NCBI RefSeq assembly: GCF_051055405.1
Contig: NZ_CP167068.1
Location: 248,001-312,000, forward strand
Direction: 5' to 3'
DNA: 64,000 nucleotides
From: Pseudolachnospira sp051055405
GTDB taxonomy: Bacteria > Bacillota > Clostridia > Lachnospirales > Lachnospiraceae
Part shown: positions 44,308 through 54,531 of the stretch, in pieces
Numbering within the stretch: position 1 is the first letter of the stretch
Layout of the letters: every line of letters begins with the position of its first letter
The notes under the pieces: model-generated
Told to the model about the DNA's origin: nothing
The model's database searches: none
Seen by the model: the letters and a program-made list of their open reading frames with translations, nothing else
Position numbers and translations under genes: made by a program

Positions 44308-45819
44308 ATGGCAATCTTAGAAGCAAAGGTAGAGAGCGGTATCCTGCGGGGTACCTATGCAGGAAATGATAGTGTCAGTGTGTTTAAGGGAGTTCCTTAT
44401 GCGGCGCCGCCGGTGGGAGAGCTGCGTTGGCGGGAGCCCCAGCCGCCGGAACCCTGGGAGGGGGTACGGACGGCCTATACATTTTCACCAATTTGTCCCC
44501 AGGAGCAGTTTAAAAAAGGGAGTTTTTACAGCAAGGAGTTCTACGGCGTGCCATTTCCGATGAGCGAGGACTGTTTAACCTTAAATATCTGGACTCCGGC
44601 GGAGCGTCCGGAGGAGAAGCTTCCAGTGGCTTTTTATGTCCATGGCGGCGGATTTACCGGCGGGATGAGCTGCAACAAGAGTTATGACGGGGAAGCTTTT
44701 GCCAAGCGGGGCGTGATTCTGGTAACGATCAATTACCGCGTGGGTATATTCGGTTTTCTGGCATCGAGAGAATTGACGGAAGAACGCAGGCAGCAAGACG
44801 GTGTAGCTACCTCTGGGAATTATGGCTTTTTGGATCAGATTGCGGCTTTGAAATGGGTGCGCCGTAATATCGCAGCCTTTGGTGGAGATCCGGAGCGGAT
44901 CACGATCTTTGGCCAGTCGGCAGGCGGCGGCAGTGTACAGATGCTTTGCGCTTCCCCGCTGACCGAAGGGGATATCCATCAGGCGATCATCCAAAGTTCG
45001 ATGGTGCTGGTGCCTGTCGGCGGTTCCAACAATAAGACTTTAGCGGAAGCAGAGGCTTTTGGCGAGAGTTTTCTGACGGAGACCGGTATTCAAACAATTG
45101 CCAAGGGAAGAGCGCTGACGACAGAAGAGCTGTTGGAAAAATTCCTCATCTTTAAAGGGGATAAAATTCCACCTCAGTTATCCTTTAAGGTGAATGTAGA
45201 TGGGTATGTGCTGAAACACGATATGCTGGATAACGTGTGTTATAACCAGTATCACGATATCGCCTGTATGGTCGGCTGCACTGCCAACGAGATGGAAAAC
45301 GATGGGTTCACGAAAGAAGCGGTTCTGCCGGAGCAGGCGTCGGTTCGTGAGCACATTTTGGCTCAGATCGGCCCAAAGGCGGAGATGTATTTTGATTTAC
45401 TGGAAGAGGGAAAAGAAAACGCGGAGGATCTGCCCAAGCGTTTTGTGGCCGGAGCGGCGGCATTTTGTGAGATGCAGCTGGCTCAGGGAAGAAAACCGGC
45501 GTATCAGTATCTGTTTTCCCACGAAGCACCCGGAGGCGATCATGCCGGCGCTTTTCATTCCGTCGAACATCCCTATGTGTTCCAGACTTTAGGGCGGATT
45601 TGGCGGCCTTACCGAGGGGAGGACTGGGAGCTTTCCAATCTTTGCTGCGATTATTGGACCAACTTTATCAAAACAGGCGACCCCAATGGAGAGGGACTTC
45701 CGGAGTGGACGCCCTACACATTAGAGAAGCCGGAATTGATGGAATTAAAGCCCGGCGCGGCAATGAAGCGGGTACAGAAAGAGCCTTATATCCGTTTTAA
45801 AAGAAAAGATCTCCAGTAA
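44308..45819 (+). CDS. Type-B carboxylesterase
   Basis: A 503-residue cytoplasmic esterase. FKGVPYAAPPVGELRWREPQPPEPW marks the family; Ser204 in GQSAGGGS is the nucleophile, VHGGGFTGG the oxyanion region, GCTANEMEN carries the acidic residue, and His417 in FHSVEHPYVF completes the triad. First of three genes behind a sigma-54 promoter; GAGGAGG precedes the ATG. Clearly paralogous to the esterases at 36784, 45862 and 56744. Confidence 0.95.
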   Translation: MAILEAKVESGILRGTYAGNDSVSVFKGVPYAAPPVGELRWREPQPPEPWEGVRTAYTFSPICPQEQFKKGSFYSKEFYGVPFPMSEDCLTLNIWTPAERPEEKLPVAFYVHGGGFTGGMSCNKSYDGEAFAKRGVILVTINYRVGIFGFLASRELTEERRQQDGVATSGNYGFLDQIAALKWVRRNIAAFGGDPERITIFGQSAGGGSVQMLCASPLTEGDIHQAIIQSSMVLVPVGGSNNKTLAEAEAFGESFLTETGIQTIAKGRALTTEELLEKFLIFKGDKIPPQLSFKVNVDGYVLKHDMLDNVCYNQYHDIACMVGCTANEMENDGFTKEAVLPEQASVREHILAQIGPKAEMYFDLLEEGKENAEDLPKRFVAGAAAFCEMQLAQGRKPAYQYLFSHEAPGGDHAGAFHSVEHPYVFQTLGRIWRPYRGEDWELSNLCCDYWTNFIKTGDPNGEGLPEWTPYTLEKPELMELKPGAAMKRVQKEPYIRFKRKDLQ

Positions 45820-45861
45820 CTGGAGAAAACAGGAAAGAGAACGGAGAAAGGACGATAAAAT

Positions 45862-47421
45862 ATGGCACTGACGAGAGTAAAAACAGAGAGTGGGATTTTA
45901 AAGGGAGCGCTGGCGGGCAATCAGCGGGTAGCCGTATACAAGGGAGTTCCCTATGCGGCGCCTCCTGTTGGAGCGTACCGGTGGAGAGAACCCCAGCCGG
46001 TGGAGCCCTGGGAGGGGGAACGGACGGCCTATGTCTGGGGAGATGCCTGTCTTCAAAAAAGAGTACTGGGGGGCGGTGATTTTTACCAGAAAGAGTTTTA
46101 CGCGGACCGTACCTTCAGCGAGGACTGTCTGACGGCGAATATCTGGACGCCGGCCAAGGAAGCAGGCGAGGGTCTTCCGGTAGCGGTATGGATTCACGGC
46201 GGCGGGATGCAGCACGGCGACTGTATCAATATGGCCTATGACGGGGAAGCATTTGCCAAACGGGGCGTGATTTTTGTGACCTTTGGTTATCGCCTGAATG
46301 TGTTTGGATTTCTGGCGCACCCGGAGCTGACGGCAGAACGAAAAGATGCGGACGGCGTGGCTTCATCGGGGAATTATGCCTATCTGGATATCCTGGCTGC
46401 GCTTGGCTGGGTTCAAAAGAATATTGCCGCTTTTGGCGGAGATCCGAAGCGGGTGACGATCATGGGCCAGTCTGGCGGCGCCGGAGCGGTGATGGACGTG
46501 GCCACCATGGAGCTGAGCCGGGGGTTATACTGCCGGGGCATTATGCAAAGCGGCGGCGGCCTGGGAGGAATGATCGGAGACAACAAGGTGACTTTGGCGG
46601 AAGCGGAACAGATCGGAAAGGAATTCTTCGCCTATATCGGCGCGGAAAATCTGGAACAGGCGAGACAGATTCCTGGGCAGAAAATGGTGGAACATTACTA
46701 TGATTTTTGCCGCCAGCGTCCCAAAAAAGAAGGGGATCCCTATTCCCCCTTTAATATGAACATCGACGGCTATGTTTTTCACGATACCAGTGTGAACCGA
46801 ATCAAGGCCAACCAGTTTGGAGACGTGGATTATCTGGTGGGGGCTATGGCCGATGAATTCCGCTATGTGATGCCCAGACGCCAGATAGATCTGGCAAAAT
46901 ACCGGGCGGATATCCAAAGCAAATATGGACGCTATGCCAAGCAGTATCTAAAGGCCGCCCATGCGGAGACGGCGGAAGGGGCAGAGGAGACGGAGCAAAG
47001 CTCCTCTTCCGATACGATGTGGGCGTCGGCGCAGGCTTTTGCGGAAATTCTGTTGGAACTGGGGAGAAAGCCAGCTTACCTGTATTATTTTTCTAAACCG
47101 GCACCGGGAGAGGATCACAGGGGAGCTTTCCATTCCGGGGAGCACGCCTATGTGTTCCAGACTTTTTTGCGGATCAACCGCCCCTATGATGGCAGCGACT
47201 TTGATCTCTCCAATGAGATGTGCGCTTACTGGACCAATTTTATTAAAAATGGAGACCCCAATGGAGAAGGGCTGATGTCCTGGAAGCCCTATACCAAACA
47301 GGAGTCTTTGGCAAAAGAGTTCGGAGGGGACGGCCGGATGCGCCCCATGCCGGAGACGGAGATGTCAGCTTTTCGGAGAGATTATATTCTGGGCCGTCTG
47401 AAGGAGGATGGCAATGAGTGA
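45862..47421 (+). CDS. Type-B carboxylesterase
   Basis: A 519-residue esterase. Nucleophile Ser204 in GQSGGAGA, oxyanion IHGGGMQHG, catalytic His424 in FHSGEHAYVF. It has a Glu/Ser-rich insertion (about 372-388, AEGAEETEQSSSSD) that the neighbours lack. Lies 42 bases after the previous esterase and overlaps the MFS gene by 8 bases, so the three are one operon. Confidence 0.95.
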   Translation: MALTRVKTESGILKGALAGNQRVAVYKGVPYAAPPVGAYRWREPQPVEPWEGERTAYVWGDACLQKRVLGGGDFYQKEFYADRTFSEDCLTANIWTPAKEAGEGLPVAVWIHGGGMQHGDCINMAYDGEAFAKRGVIFVTFGYRLNVFGFLAHPELTAERKDADGVASSGNYAYLDILAALGWVQKNIAAFGGDPKRVTIMGQSGGAGAVMDVATMELSRGLYCRGIMQSGGGLGGMIGDNKVTLAEAEQIGKEFFAYIGAENLEQARQIPGQKMVEHYYDFCRQRPKKEGDPYSPFNMNIDGYVFHDTSVNRIKANQFGDVDYLVGAMADEFRYVMPRRQIDLAKYRADIQSKYGRYAKQYLKAAHAETAEGAEETEQSSSSDTMWASAQAFAEILLELGRKPAYLYYFSKPAPGEDHRGAFHSGEHAYVFQTFLRINRPYDGSDFDLSNEMCAYWTNFIKNGDPNGEGLMSWKPYTKQESLAKEFGGDGRMRPMPETEMSAFRRDYILGRLKEDGNE

Positions 47422-48607
47422 AGAAAAAGAGGCGTTGTGGACGCGGGATTTTTTGACAGTCTGTCTGGTGGCCACACTCCTTCGGATTTGTATGCAGTTT
47501 AAATCTTCGATTCTGCCCCTGTATGTGGTAGAACTGGGATTTTCCAAATCGGCAGCCGGGCTGACAACCACTGCCTATACCATGGCCGCGCTTTTCTTTC
47601 GCCCGGTGGTAGGAAATGCGATCGACCGGCTGGGCCGGAAGCGGATGCTGATCATGGGCGCTTCCTTGGTGTGCGTAACCATGTTTCCCTTTGCCTTTTT
47701 GAGGGCTCTGCCGCTGATGTATCTTTTACAGATTGTAAGCGGCATTGGCTTTTCCATACAGTCGGTGGCTCTTTCCACTATGACGACGGATTTGGTGCCG
47801 GAAAAACGCCTGACGGAGGGATTGGGATATTATGGCCTGACCTCCACGATTTCACAGGCCATTGGTCCGGCCATTGCCCTGTGGATGGCAGGAAGCTTCG
47901 GCTATAACGTAGATTTCCTGACAGCCGGCGGAATCTGTATTCTGGCTTTGGCCGCGGCCACACTGATTCGGTATGAGAAAAAACGTTTTCAGAAGCTGAA
48001 AGCGGCGCCGGAGACAAGAAAGGCGAAGGAGGTTCCGCGGAAATGGTGGCATAAGATTATCGAGCCGACCGCTCTTGTGCCGGGCCTTTTGATGATGGGA
48101 ATTTCCTTTGCCTCGGCTTCTGTGATGACTTTTTTGGCGGCTTACGGGCAGGAAAAAGGAATTGAGGGAATCGGCGCTTTCTTTACCGCCCAAGCCGTCG
48201 GCCTGGCAATCTCCCGTGTATTTGCCGGAAAGATTGTGGATGTGATCGGGAAGAGGAAAAGCCTCGTGTCAGGGATTGCTTGTATGGCGGCGGCTTTTTT
48301 GGGGATTCATGTGGCGAAGAGCCTGGCGGTTATGCTGGTGGTGGCAATCGTCTATGCCATTGGCTTTGGACTTGCTACCGTGGTGCTCAATACCATTGCG
48401 GTGCTCCAGACCCCATCCCATCGCAGGGGCGCAGCCAATGCCACCTTTTATCTGGCTCAGGATGGAGGAATTGGTTTGGGAGCGGCGCTGTTTGGCTATA
48501 TCGCCGATGGAATCGGCCTTTTAAACATCTATCTATGCGCGGCGGGCATCTGTTTGGCGGTACTGTTCTTTGTCTTTCCGGCCGTCCGGCGGATGGGAGA
48601 AACTTGA
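47414..48607 (+). CDS. Major facilitator superfamily transporter
   Basis: A 397-residue protein with about 12 hydrophobic segments. The loop after segment 2 reads GNAIDRLGRKRMLIMG, the MFS signature, and a related copy (GKIVDVIGKRKSLVSG) occurs in the second half. ATG 47414 is 6 bases after AAGGAGG; ATG 47408 abuts that site. Last gene of the esterase operon; it may import the ester substrate or export a product. Substrate not predictable. Confidence 0.93.
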   Translation: MSEEKEALWTRDFLTVCLVATLLRICMQFKSSILPLYVVELGFSKSAAGLTTTAYTMAALFFRPVVGNAIDRLGRKRMLIMGASLVCVTMFPFAFLRALPLMYLLQIVSGIGFSIQSVALSTMTTDLVPEKRLTEGLGYYGLTSTISQAIGPAIALWMAGSFGYNVDFLTAGGICILALAAATLIRYEKKRFQKLKAAPETRKAKEVPRKWWHKIIEPTALVPGLLMMGISFASASVMTFLAAYGQEKGIEGIGAFFTAQAVGLAISRVFAGKIVDVIGKRKSLVSGIACMAAAFLGIHVAKSLAVMLVVAIVYAIGFGLATVVLNTIAVLQTPSHRRGAANATFYLAQDGGIGLGAALFGYIADGIGLLNIYLCAAGICLAVLFFVFPAVRRMGET

Positions 48608-48659
48608 TACGAGGGTTTCGCCTGTGCGGGCATGTTCCACGCCTGGCCGTGTAACAGAG

Positions 48660-48699
48660 GTTTCAGGAAACATGCAAACGAGGGTTCAAGGATTGAAAC
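48660..48699 (+). promoter_or_regulatory. Candidate enhancer sites ahead of the second ABC operon
   Basis: The palindrome GTTTCAGGAAAC (48660-48671) and TGAAAC (48694-48699) lie 85-125 bases upstream of the sigma-54 promoter and share the GTTTCA half-site seen at the other promoters. Confidence 0.5.
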
Positions 48700-48782
48700 A
48701 GAAGTCTCAGACTTCTCGCAAGAATAAGAGGAAAAAGCACTCATGTTATAGCGAAAAGCGATAAAAAACGAAAAGAAAAAGT

Positions 48783-48798
48783 TGGCATGGGATTTGCT
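48783..48798 (+). promoter_or_regulatory. Sigma-54 promoter for the second peptide-type ABC operon
   Basis: TGGCAT-GGGAT-TTGCT, GG-N10-GC. Predicted start near 48809; the permease gene starts at 48834. Confidence 0.87.
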
Positions 48799-48833
48799 AA
48801 TCTATTAAGTATGAGATAAAGGAGGTTGTCAAC

Positions 48834-49787
48834 ATGGGGAAATACTTGTTGCGGCGATTGGGACAGACGATATTGGTCATGTTCATCGTTTCTACCTTGG
48901 TGTTTTTTCTGGTATCCATGCTGCCGGGAGATCCGGTATATGCAGTGCTGGGAGAGGATATTACACCGGAGGAATATCAGGTGATGTACTTGAAGCTGGG
49001 CCTGGATAAGCCTGTGGCGCAGCGGTACATAGACTGGCTAATCAATGTGCTTCACGGGGATTTTGGATCATCCACCCAGTATCATACCAGCGTAGTGGAT
49101 GTGCTGGCGGACCGTGTCCCGGTTACCTTGTGGTTTGCCGTCATATCCACACTGATCAGTTTTCCGATTGGAATTTTATTCGGCGTTTTAACAGCGGTAA
49201 AGCGGGGAAAGCCGACCGATACCGTGATTACGCTGATCGCCAATCTCTGCGCTTGTCTTCCTCAATTCTGGATTGGCATTTGCCTGATGTATGTACTGGC
49301 TTTAAAGACTGGCCTTTTGCCCTCCAGCGGCTTTACCTGGCCGTGGGTGGATCTAGGGCTTCATCTGCGCCAGGTCATCATGCCAATGATCTGTCTTTCG
49401 ATCGGCGGTATCGCTGGTATCACCAGACAGACCCGTTCCAGTATGCTGGAAGTCATCCGCCAGGACTATGTTCGGACGGCCCGTTCCAAAGGACTGAAGG
49501 AAAAAGTGGTTATCATGGTCCATGTGATGAAAAACGGCCTGATTCCCATTATCACGCTGCTAGGAAATCGTTTGGCCTTTCTAATCGGCGGCTCCATGTT
49601 TGTGGAATCGGTATTTAATATCCCGGGAATGGGACAGCTCTTTGTGAAGGCGGTTACTGGAAAGGATATTCAGCTGATTCAGGCCTGCGTTTTGCTGACA
49701 GCTTTGGTATCCTGCCTGGCTTATATCGTCACCGATATCTTGTATATGGTCGTAGATCCCAGAATCAGCCTGGTAAAATCGGAATAG
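48834..49787 (+). CDS. Peptide/opine ABC transporter permease (DppB/OppB type)
   Basis: A 317-residue permease with the N-terminal LLRRLGQTILVMFIVSTLVFFL membrane anchor, the MLPGDPV motif typical of DppB/OppB, and the RQDYVRTARSKGLKEK coupling loop. AAGGAGG lies ahead of the ATG. First gene of a sigma-54-driven operon of permease, permease, fused ATPase and binding protein. Confidence 0.96.
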   Translation: MGKYLLRRLGQTILVMFIVSTLVFFLVSMLPGDPVYAVLGEDITPEEYQVMYLKLGLDKPVAQRYIDWLINVLHGDFGSSTQYHTSVVDVLADRVPVTLWFAVISTLISFPIGILFGVLTAVKRGKPTDTVITLIANLCACLPQFWIGICLMYVLALKTGLLPSSGFTWPWVDLGLHLRQVIMPMICLSIGGIAGITRQTRSSMLEVIRQDYVRTARSKGLKEKVVIMVHVMKNGLIPIITLLGNRLAFLIGGSMFVESVFNIPGMGQLFVKAVTGKDIQLIQACVLLTALVSCLAYIVTDILYMVVDPRISLVKSE

Positions 49788-49797
49788 GGGGCGCGTG

Positions 49798-50670
49798 ATG
49801 GAAGAGAAGAAGATCAATCGAAAAGCGGAAAATCGAAAGAAATTTTTCCGCGCGCTGTTTAAACGTAAAATCGTTATCATCGGCGCTGTCGGCGTAGGGA
49901 TTTTTGTTCTGATGGCGATTTTGGCCCCGCTGATTGCGCCTTATGACCCTGCCGCTGTTTCCCTGATGGCAACCAACCAGGGACCTTCGGCAGAACATTT
50001 ACTGGGAACGGATAATTTCGGAAGAGATGTTTTGAGCCGTATCATTTACGGTGCGCGGGTTTCGCTGCTGGTCGGCGTTTTTGCAGTAGCGATTGCCTGC
50101 GTGATCGGGACGTTTTTGGGAATGCTGGCCGCTTATTTTGGCGGCTGGGTAGATGCGGTGATTATGCGTATGTGTGAGGCTGTCATGGCGATTCCCAATA
50201 CGGTACTGGCGATGGCGTTAATTGCTGTCTTTGGCGGCGGTATGAGAAATCTGGCGATTATTTTGGGCGTATCTACCATACCGGGCTATGTGCGGATGAT
50301 GCGCGCCCAGGCTCTTTCCACGAAAGAACTGGACTATATTATGGCCGGCAAGCTGCAGGGAAGCAGCAATTTGCGGCTGATGTATAAGCATATCCTGCCC
50401 AATTGCCTGTCCCCCATCATCGTTATGATGACCCAGCAGGTAGGTCAGACAATACTGGTGGAAGCAGGATTAAGCTTCCTTGGCATTGGTATCAGCATTC
50501 CTACCGCGTCCTGGGGAACGATGGTTAGCGATGGGAAGGCGTTTCTGATGACGAATCCGGTATTTGCCATTTCACCCGGCGTATGTATCGCCTTACTGGT
50601 TATCTGTCTGAATCTGTTCGGCGACGGTATCCGCGACGCACTGGATCCGCGGCTTCGGGGCGAAGCGTAA
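49798..50670 (+). CDS. Peptide/opine ABC transporter permease (DppC/OppC type)
   Basis: A 290-residue permease with LLGTDNFGRDVLSRIIYGARVSL and the GDGIRDALDPRLRGEA end typical of the family. I chose ATG 49798, 7 bases after AGGGGG, over the GTG one codon upstream. Forms the channel with the upstream permease. Confidence 0.95.
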   Translation: MEEKKINRKAENRKKFFRALFKRKIVIIGAVGVGIFVLMAILAPLIAPYDPAAVSLMATNQGPSAEHLLGTDNFGRDVLSRIIYGARVSLLVGVFAVAIACVIGTFLGMLAAYFGGWVDAVIMRMCEAVMAIPNTVLAMALIAVFGGGMRNLAIILGVSTIPGYVRMMRAQALSTKELDYIMAGKLQGSSNLRLMYKHILPNCLSPIIVMMTQQVGQTILVEAGLSFLGIGISIPTASWGTMVSDGKAFLMTNPVFAISPGVCIALLVICLNLFGDGIRDALDPRLRGEA

Positions 50671-50687
50671 GGGGAAAGGAGAAGAGG

Positions 50688-52736
50688 ATGGAAACAGTAT
50701 TAAAAGTGAACGATCTGGTTACCCAATTCGTGGTGGAGGGAAAAACAGCCACCACGGTAAAAAATGTCTCCTTCTACCTGAAGCCTGGTGAGATCATCGG
50801 CGTGGTCGGCGAGTCTGGCAGCGGTAAATCTGTGACCATGATGAGCATTTTGCAGTTGATCGCCTCTCCGGGCAAGGTGGCCGGAGGAGAAGTGTATTTA
50901 AGGGAGTGTAAGGAAAACATCCTGCAGTATCCGCAAAACGGAGAAAAGATGCGTTCGATCCGCGGCGGTACCATCGGCATGATCTTTCAGGAGCCCATGA
51001 CTTCTTTGAATCCGGTATTGACGGTAGGCTATCAGATTCAGGAGAGCATCATGCTGCATTTGGGGCTTGGCAAAGAGGATGCCAAGGCAAAAGCTATCGA
51101 AATGCTGAAACTGGTGGGAATTCCAGATGCGGAGAGCCGTTTTAACTACTATGCGCAGCAGTTTTCGGGAGGAATGCGCCAGCGGATTATGATTGCCATG
51201 GCATTGGCGGCGGAGCCGGATATCTTGATTGCCGATGAGGCTACGACGGCGCTGGATGTGACGACTCAGGCGCAGCTTTTGGAACTTTTGAAGGAGATCT
51301 CAGAAAAGAAGGGAACTTCCATCATTATCGTTACGCATAACCTGGGCATTGTCGCTCAGTATGCCGATCGGATTTACGTCATGTACGCCGGTATGTTGAT
51401 GGAAACGGCCAGCGCGGGGCGGCTGTTCCAAAATCCTACCCATCCGTACACGAGGGGGCTGCTCCGGGCGATTCCGCGGCTGAGCGATCCCAAAGGCCGG
51501 ATTTTGGTTCCTATTGACGGGCTGCCGCCCAGTCCGGCGGAACGCCCTAATTATTGTCCGTTTTACAATCGTTGCCAATACCGGATGGATAAATGCAAAG
51601 AAGTGGAAGATACGCCGGTGAAGGAAGTGGAGGCGGAGCATCTGGTCCGCTGCTGCCTGACGGCGGAAGAACTGGCGGAAAAAATACGGGAGATTGATGC
51701 CAGAGAGCTGCCGGCCACGCCGGAAAAGCATATTTCTGATCAGGTATTTCTGGAAGTAAAAGGCGTGCAAAAATATTTTCCGGTTTATAAGGGGATGATT
51801 CGGAAAAAGATTGCGGATGTCAAGGCGATTGAGGACATCACTTTCCAGGTCAATAAAGGCGAAACGCTGGGAATTGTCGGCGAGAGCGGTTGTGGAAAGA
51901 CGACCCTGGCCCGCTGCCTGATGAGGGTCTATCATCCGGACAAGGGAGAAATTTTCTTTGACGGAACCGATATCGCGAATTTCAAAGACAAAGAGCTGAA
52001 ACCTTACCGCCCCAGGATGCAGATGATCTTTCAAGATCCATTCTCATCCCTGGATCCGCGCCAGACGGCAGGGTCCATCGTGGGAGAGTCCTTGCAGATT
52101 CACAAGCTGGTGAAGAACCAGGAAGAATACGATGCCAGAGTGGATGAACTGTTCCGCCTGGTCGGTCTCAATCCTAATTTGAAGGATCGGGTAGCTCATG
52201 AATTTTCCGGTGGTCAGAGACAGCGCCTTGGCATTGCCAGAGCTCTTTCCTCGAATCCTTCTATGATTATCTGCGACGAACCGATTTCCGCCTTGGATGT
52301 GTCCATCCAGGCACAGATCATCAATCTGCTGGAGGAACTTCAGAGCAAGCTTGGGATTACTTATCTGTTTATTGCTCATGATCTGGCGGTGGTGAAGCAT
52401 ATCAGCGATAAGATTCTGGTCATGTATCTGGGACGGATCGTGGAGTTTGCGGATTGCGAAGCGCTTTATGAGAATCCGCTTCACCCTTACACCAGAGCGC
52501 TGCTGTCGGCAGTACCTACCATTGACTCGGCCGCAGGAGTACAGACGGAGCGGATTAAGCTAAAGGGCGAGGTTCCCAGTATTTTAAACCGCCCGGATGG
52601 CTGTCCCTTCAGCGACCGCTGCTCCTATGCGACCAAACGGTGTAAACAGGAGATTCCGCAGCTGATAGACGTTGGAGAGCGTCATCAGGTAGCGTGTTTC
52701 TTATATCAAAATCAAGAAAGGAAAGTCAAAGTATGA
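50688..52736 (+). CDS. Fused tandem ABC ATPase (DppD-DppF type)
   Basis: A 682-residue protein with two complete ATPase units that are separate genes in the first transporter. Unit 1 (about 1-300): Walker A GESGSGKSV, signature FSGGMRQR, Walker B ILIADEATTALD (Ala in place of the usual Pro). Unit 2 (about 345-680): Walker A GESGCGKTT, signature FSGGQRQRLGIARAL, Walker B MIICDEPISALD. Each ends in the Cys-containing oligopeptide extension (YCPFYNRCQYRMDKC; CPFSDRCSYATKRC). ATG 50688 follows AGGAGAAGAGG. Overlaps the binding-protein gene by 4 bases. Confidence 0.95.
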   Translation: METVLKVNDLVTQFVVEGKTATTVKNVSFYLKPGEIIGVVGESGSGKSVTMMSILQLIASPGKVAGGEVYLRECKENILQYPQNGEKMRSIRGGTIGMIFQEPMTSLNPVLTVGYQIQESIMLHLGLGKEDAKAKAIEMLKLVGIPDAESRFNYYAQQFSGGMRQRIMIAMALAAEPDILIADEATTALDVTTQAQLLELLKEISEKKGTSIIIVTHNLGIVAQYADRIYVMYAGMLMETASAGRLFQNPTHPYTRGLLRAIPRLSDPKGRILVPIDGLPPSPAERPNYCPFYNRCQYRMDKCKEVEDTPVKEVEAEHLVRCCLTAEELAEKIREIDARELPATPEKHISDQVFLEVKGVQKYFPVYKGMIRKKIADVKAIEDITFQVNKGETLGIVGESGCGKTTLARCLMRVYHPDKGEIFFDGTDIANFKDKELKPYRPRMQMIFQDPFSSLDPRQTAGSIVGESLQIHKLVKNQEEYDARVDELFRLVGLNPNLKDRVAHEFSGGQRQRLGIARALSSNPSMIICDEPISALDVSIQAQIINLLEELQSKLGITYLFIAHDLAVVKHISDKILVMYLGRIVEFADCEALYENPLHPYTRALLSAVPTIDSAAGVQTERIKLKGEVPSILNRPDGCPFSDRCSYATKRCKQEIPQLIDVGERHQVACFLYQNQERKVKV

Positions 52737-54352
52737 AACGTACGAAACAAATCGTGGCGCTAATGATGGCCATGGCTATGGTTTTTTCCATGGCAGCCTG
52801 CGGAGGTGGCTCCGGGAGCACCACGACGACCGCCGGCACCGAGGCTGCACAGACGAATGCAGCCGACACCACTGCCGCGGCAGGCGAAACAACCGCTGCC
52901 GCAGGAAACGGGGAAGTAAAAACAGGAGGCGTATTCCGTTCCAGCGAGAACGTGGTACCCATGTCCTTTTTCACGGTAACCGCTTCCTCCACCAATGCAG
53001 ACTTGTTTATCGCTCCGGCGGTGGAACCCCTGCTCCGTATCTATAAGGACGGCACTTATGACTATCTCTTGGCAGAGTCCATGGAGAGAGATGACGAGGC
53101 GCTGACGCTGACCATCAAGCTGCGGGAAGGCATCAAATTTACAGATGGGTCTGATCTGAACGCAGAGGTTCTGAAGTGGACGATCGATACGGCTCTTGAA
53201 GCCGGACGTTCCGCCGCGCTGGCGAATCCCACTGGCTGCGAGATCGTAGACGACTACACCGTAAAGATTCAGTTTGCGAGCTTTTCTCTGGAATGGGAGA
53301 CTTTGATTGGCAAGATGTATATGCATTCCAAGAAGGCTTACGAGGAGAATGGCGAAGAGTGGTGCCAGGTCAATATGGTAGGAACTGGCCCTTACAAGCT
53401 GGATCAGTACGTACAGGATACCAAACTGGTTTTTGTCAGAAATGATGATTATTGGCAGGGTACGCCTTATATGGATGGTCTTGAGATTCATTGTATCACC
53501 GATACGACGACCGCTTCCTCCTCTTTTGTCAACAAGGAAGTTGATTTCCTGCAGGTGACAGATTCCAATGTGATGGCTACCATCAAAGCAGCCGGCTACA
53601 GCAATGTGGCCAAAGGATATCCTTCAGATGTGACGCTGGGCGTCTGCTATCCCAACAGCACCATCGAAGGCGATCCGTTCAACAATGCGCAGGTTCGTCA
53701 GGCTGTGTTCTGGTATGGAATTGACTGGGCCGGCGTAGCGAACGCTTCTCAGGGAGAAGTGGGATATGCAACCAACCAGTTTGGAATTAAGGGCTCTTAT
53801 CACTTTGACGAGACGCTGGAGGAGCGCGTCTACGACCTGGAAAAAGCCAAGAGCATGCTGGCGGAAGCGGGTTATGCCGATGGATTTGAGACCACGATCT
53901 GGACCACGGCTTCTACGGTAAACGATGCGACGGCTCTGCAGGCTTGTCTGACAGCCTTGAATATCAACGCAAAGGTAGAGACGGTTACGACTCTGTCCGA
54001 TTTGAGAGAGTCCGGTACGGAGGCCGGTATTCTTCTGGGCCTGTCCCCGGGATTCTTGGATATTGCCTCTACTTTAAAGAGAGTATACTGCAGAGACGGT
54101 TCCTACGGCAAGGTTCTGGGCACCTCTGACGAGTATGAGAAGACTCTGAACGAGGTTCTGTCCGCCAAGACGATGGAGGAAAAGCAGGATCTCTTGAAGA
54201 AGTGCTCCAGAATGCTGAGCTATGAAGACGCCGTATTATTTGCTACCTGGGCGGTAGACACCAACTATTTCCAACAGGATTATGTGGAAGGTCTGAATCG
54301 TCCGGATGTGGCTTATGGCTATTCCTGCGAGAAGATCTGGCTGAACAAATAA
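52733..54352 (+). CDS. Substrate-binding lipoprotein of the second ABC transporter (SBP_bac_5 family)
   Basis: A 539-residue lipoprotein. The signal peptide ends in the lipobox SMAAC, followed by a Gly/Thr/Ala-rich tether (about 23-58). The binding domain has ADLFIAPAVEPLLRIYKDGTYD and NNAQVRQAVFWYGIDW, typical of family 5. ATG 52733 overlaps the ATPase stop (ATGA). Layout parallels the binding protein at 3288, but the sequence is clearly different, so a different ligand is likely. Confidence 0.95.
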   Translation: MKRTKQIVALMMAMAMVFSMAACGGGSGSTTTTAGTEAAQTNAADTTAAAGETTAAAGNGEVKTGGVFRSSENVVPMSFFTVTASSTNADLFIAPAVEPLLRIYKDGTYDYLLAESMERDDEALTLTIKLREGIKFTDGSDLNAEVLKWTIDTALEAGRSAALANPTGCEIVDDYTVKIQFASFSLEWETLIGKMYMHSKKAYEENGEEWCQVNMVGTGPYKLDQYVQDTKLVFVRNDDYWQGTPYMDGLEIHCITDTTTASSSFVNKEVDFLQVTDSNVMATIKAAGYSNVAKGYPSDVTLGVCYPNSTIEGDPFNNAQVRQAVFWYGIDWAGVANASQGEVGYATNQFGIKGSYHFDETLEERVYDLEKAKSMLAEAGYADGFETTIWTTASTVNDATALQACLTALNINAKVETVTTLSDLRESGTEAGILLGLSPGFLDIASTLKRVYCRDGSYGKVLGTSDEYEKTLNEVLSAKTMEEKQDLLKKCSRMLSYEDAVLFATWAVDTNYFQQDYVEGLNRPDVAYGYSCEKIWLNK

Positions 54353-54366
54353 GAATAGCAAAGGGG

Positions 54367-54400
54367 CCGGCTGCAGCAAAAACTGCAGCCGGTTCATTTT
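54367..54400 (+). terminator. Terminator after the second ABC operon
   Basis: CCGGCTGCAG pairs with CTGCAGCCGG, followed by TTCATTTT. Confidence 0.88.
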
Positions 54401-54531
54401 ATTTCATAGGAAATTCTTTATTCATATGGGCTGTCTTCCTTTGGTTATAGCATGACCAACATCAGGCGGCTATGGCGTTTTCACAAAAAATTTGTTATGA
54501 TACAAATAGAGATCGATCTACGGAGGAAACA

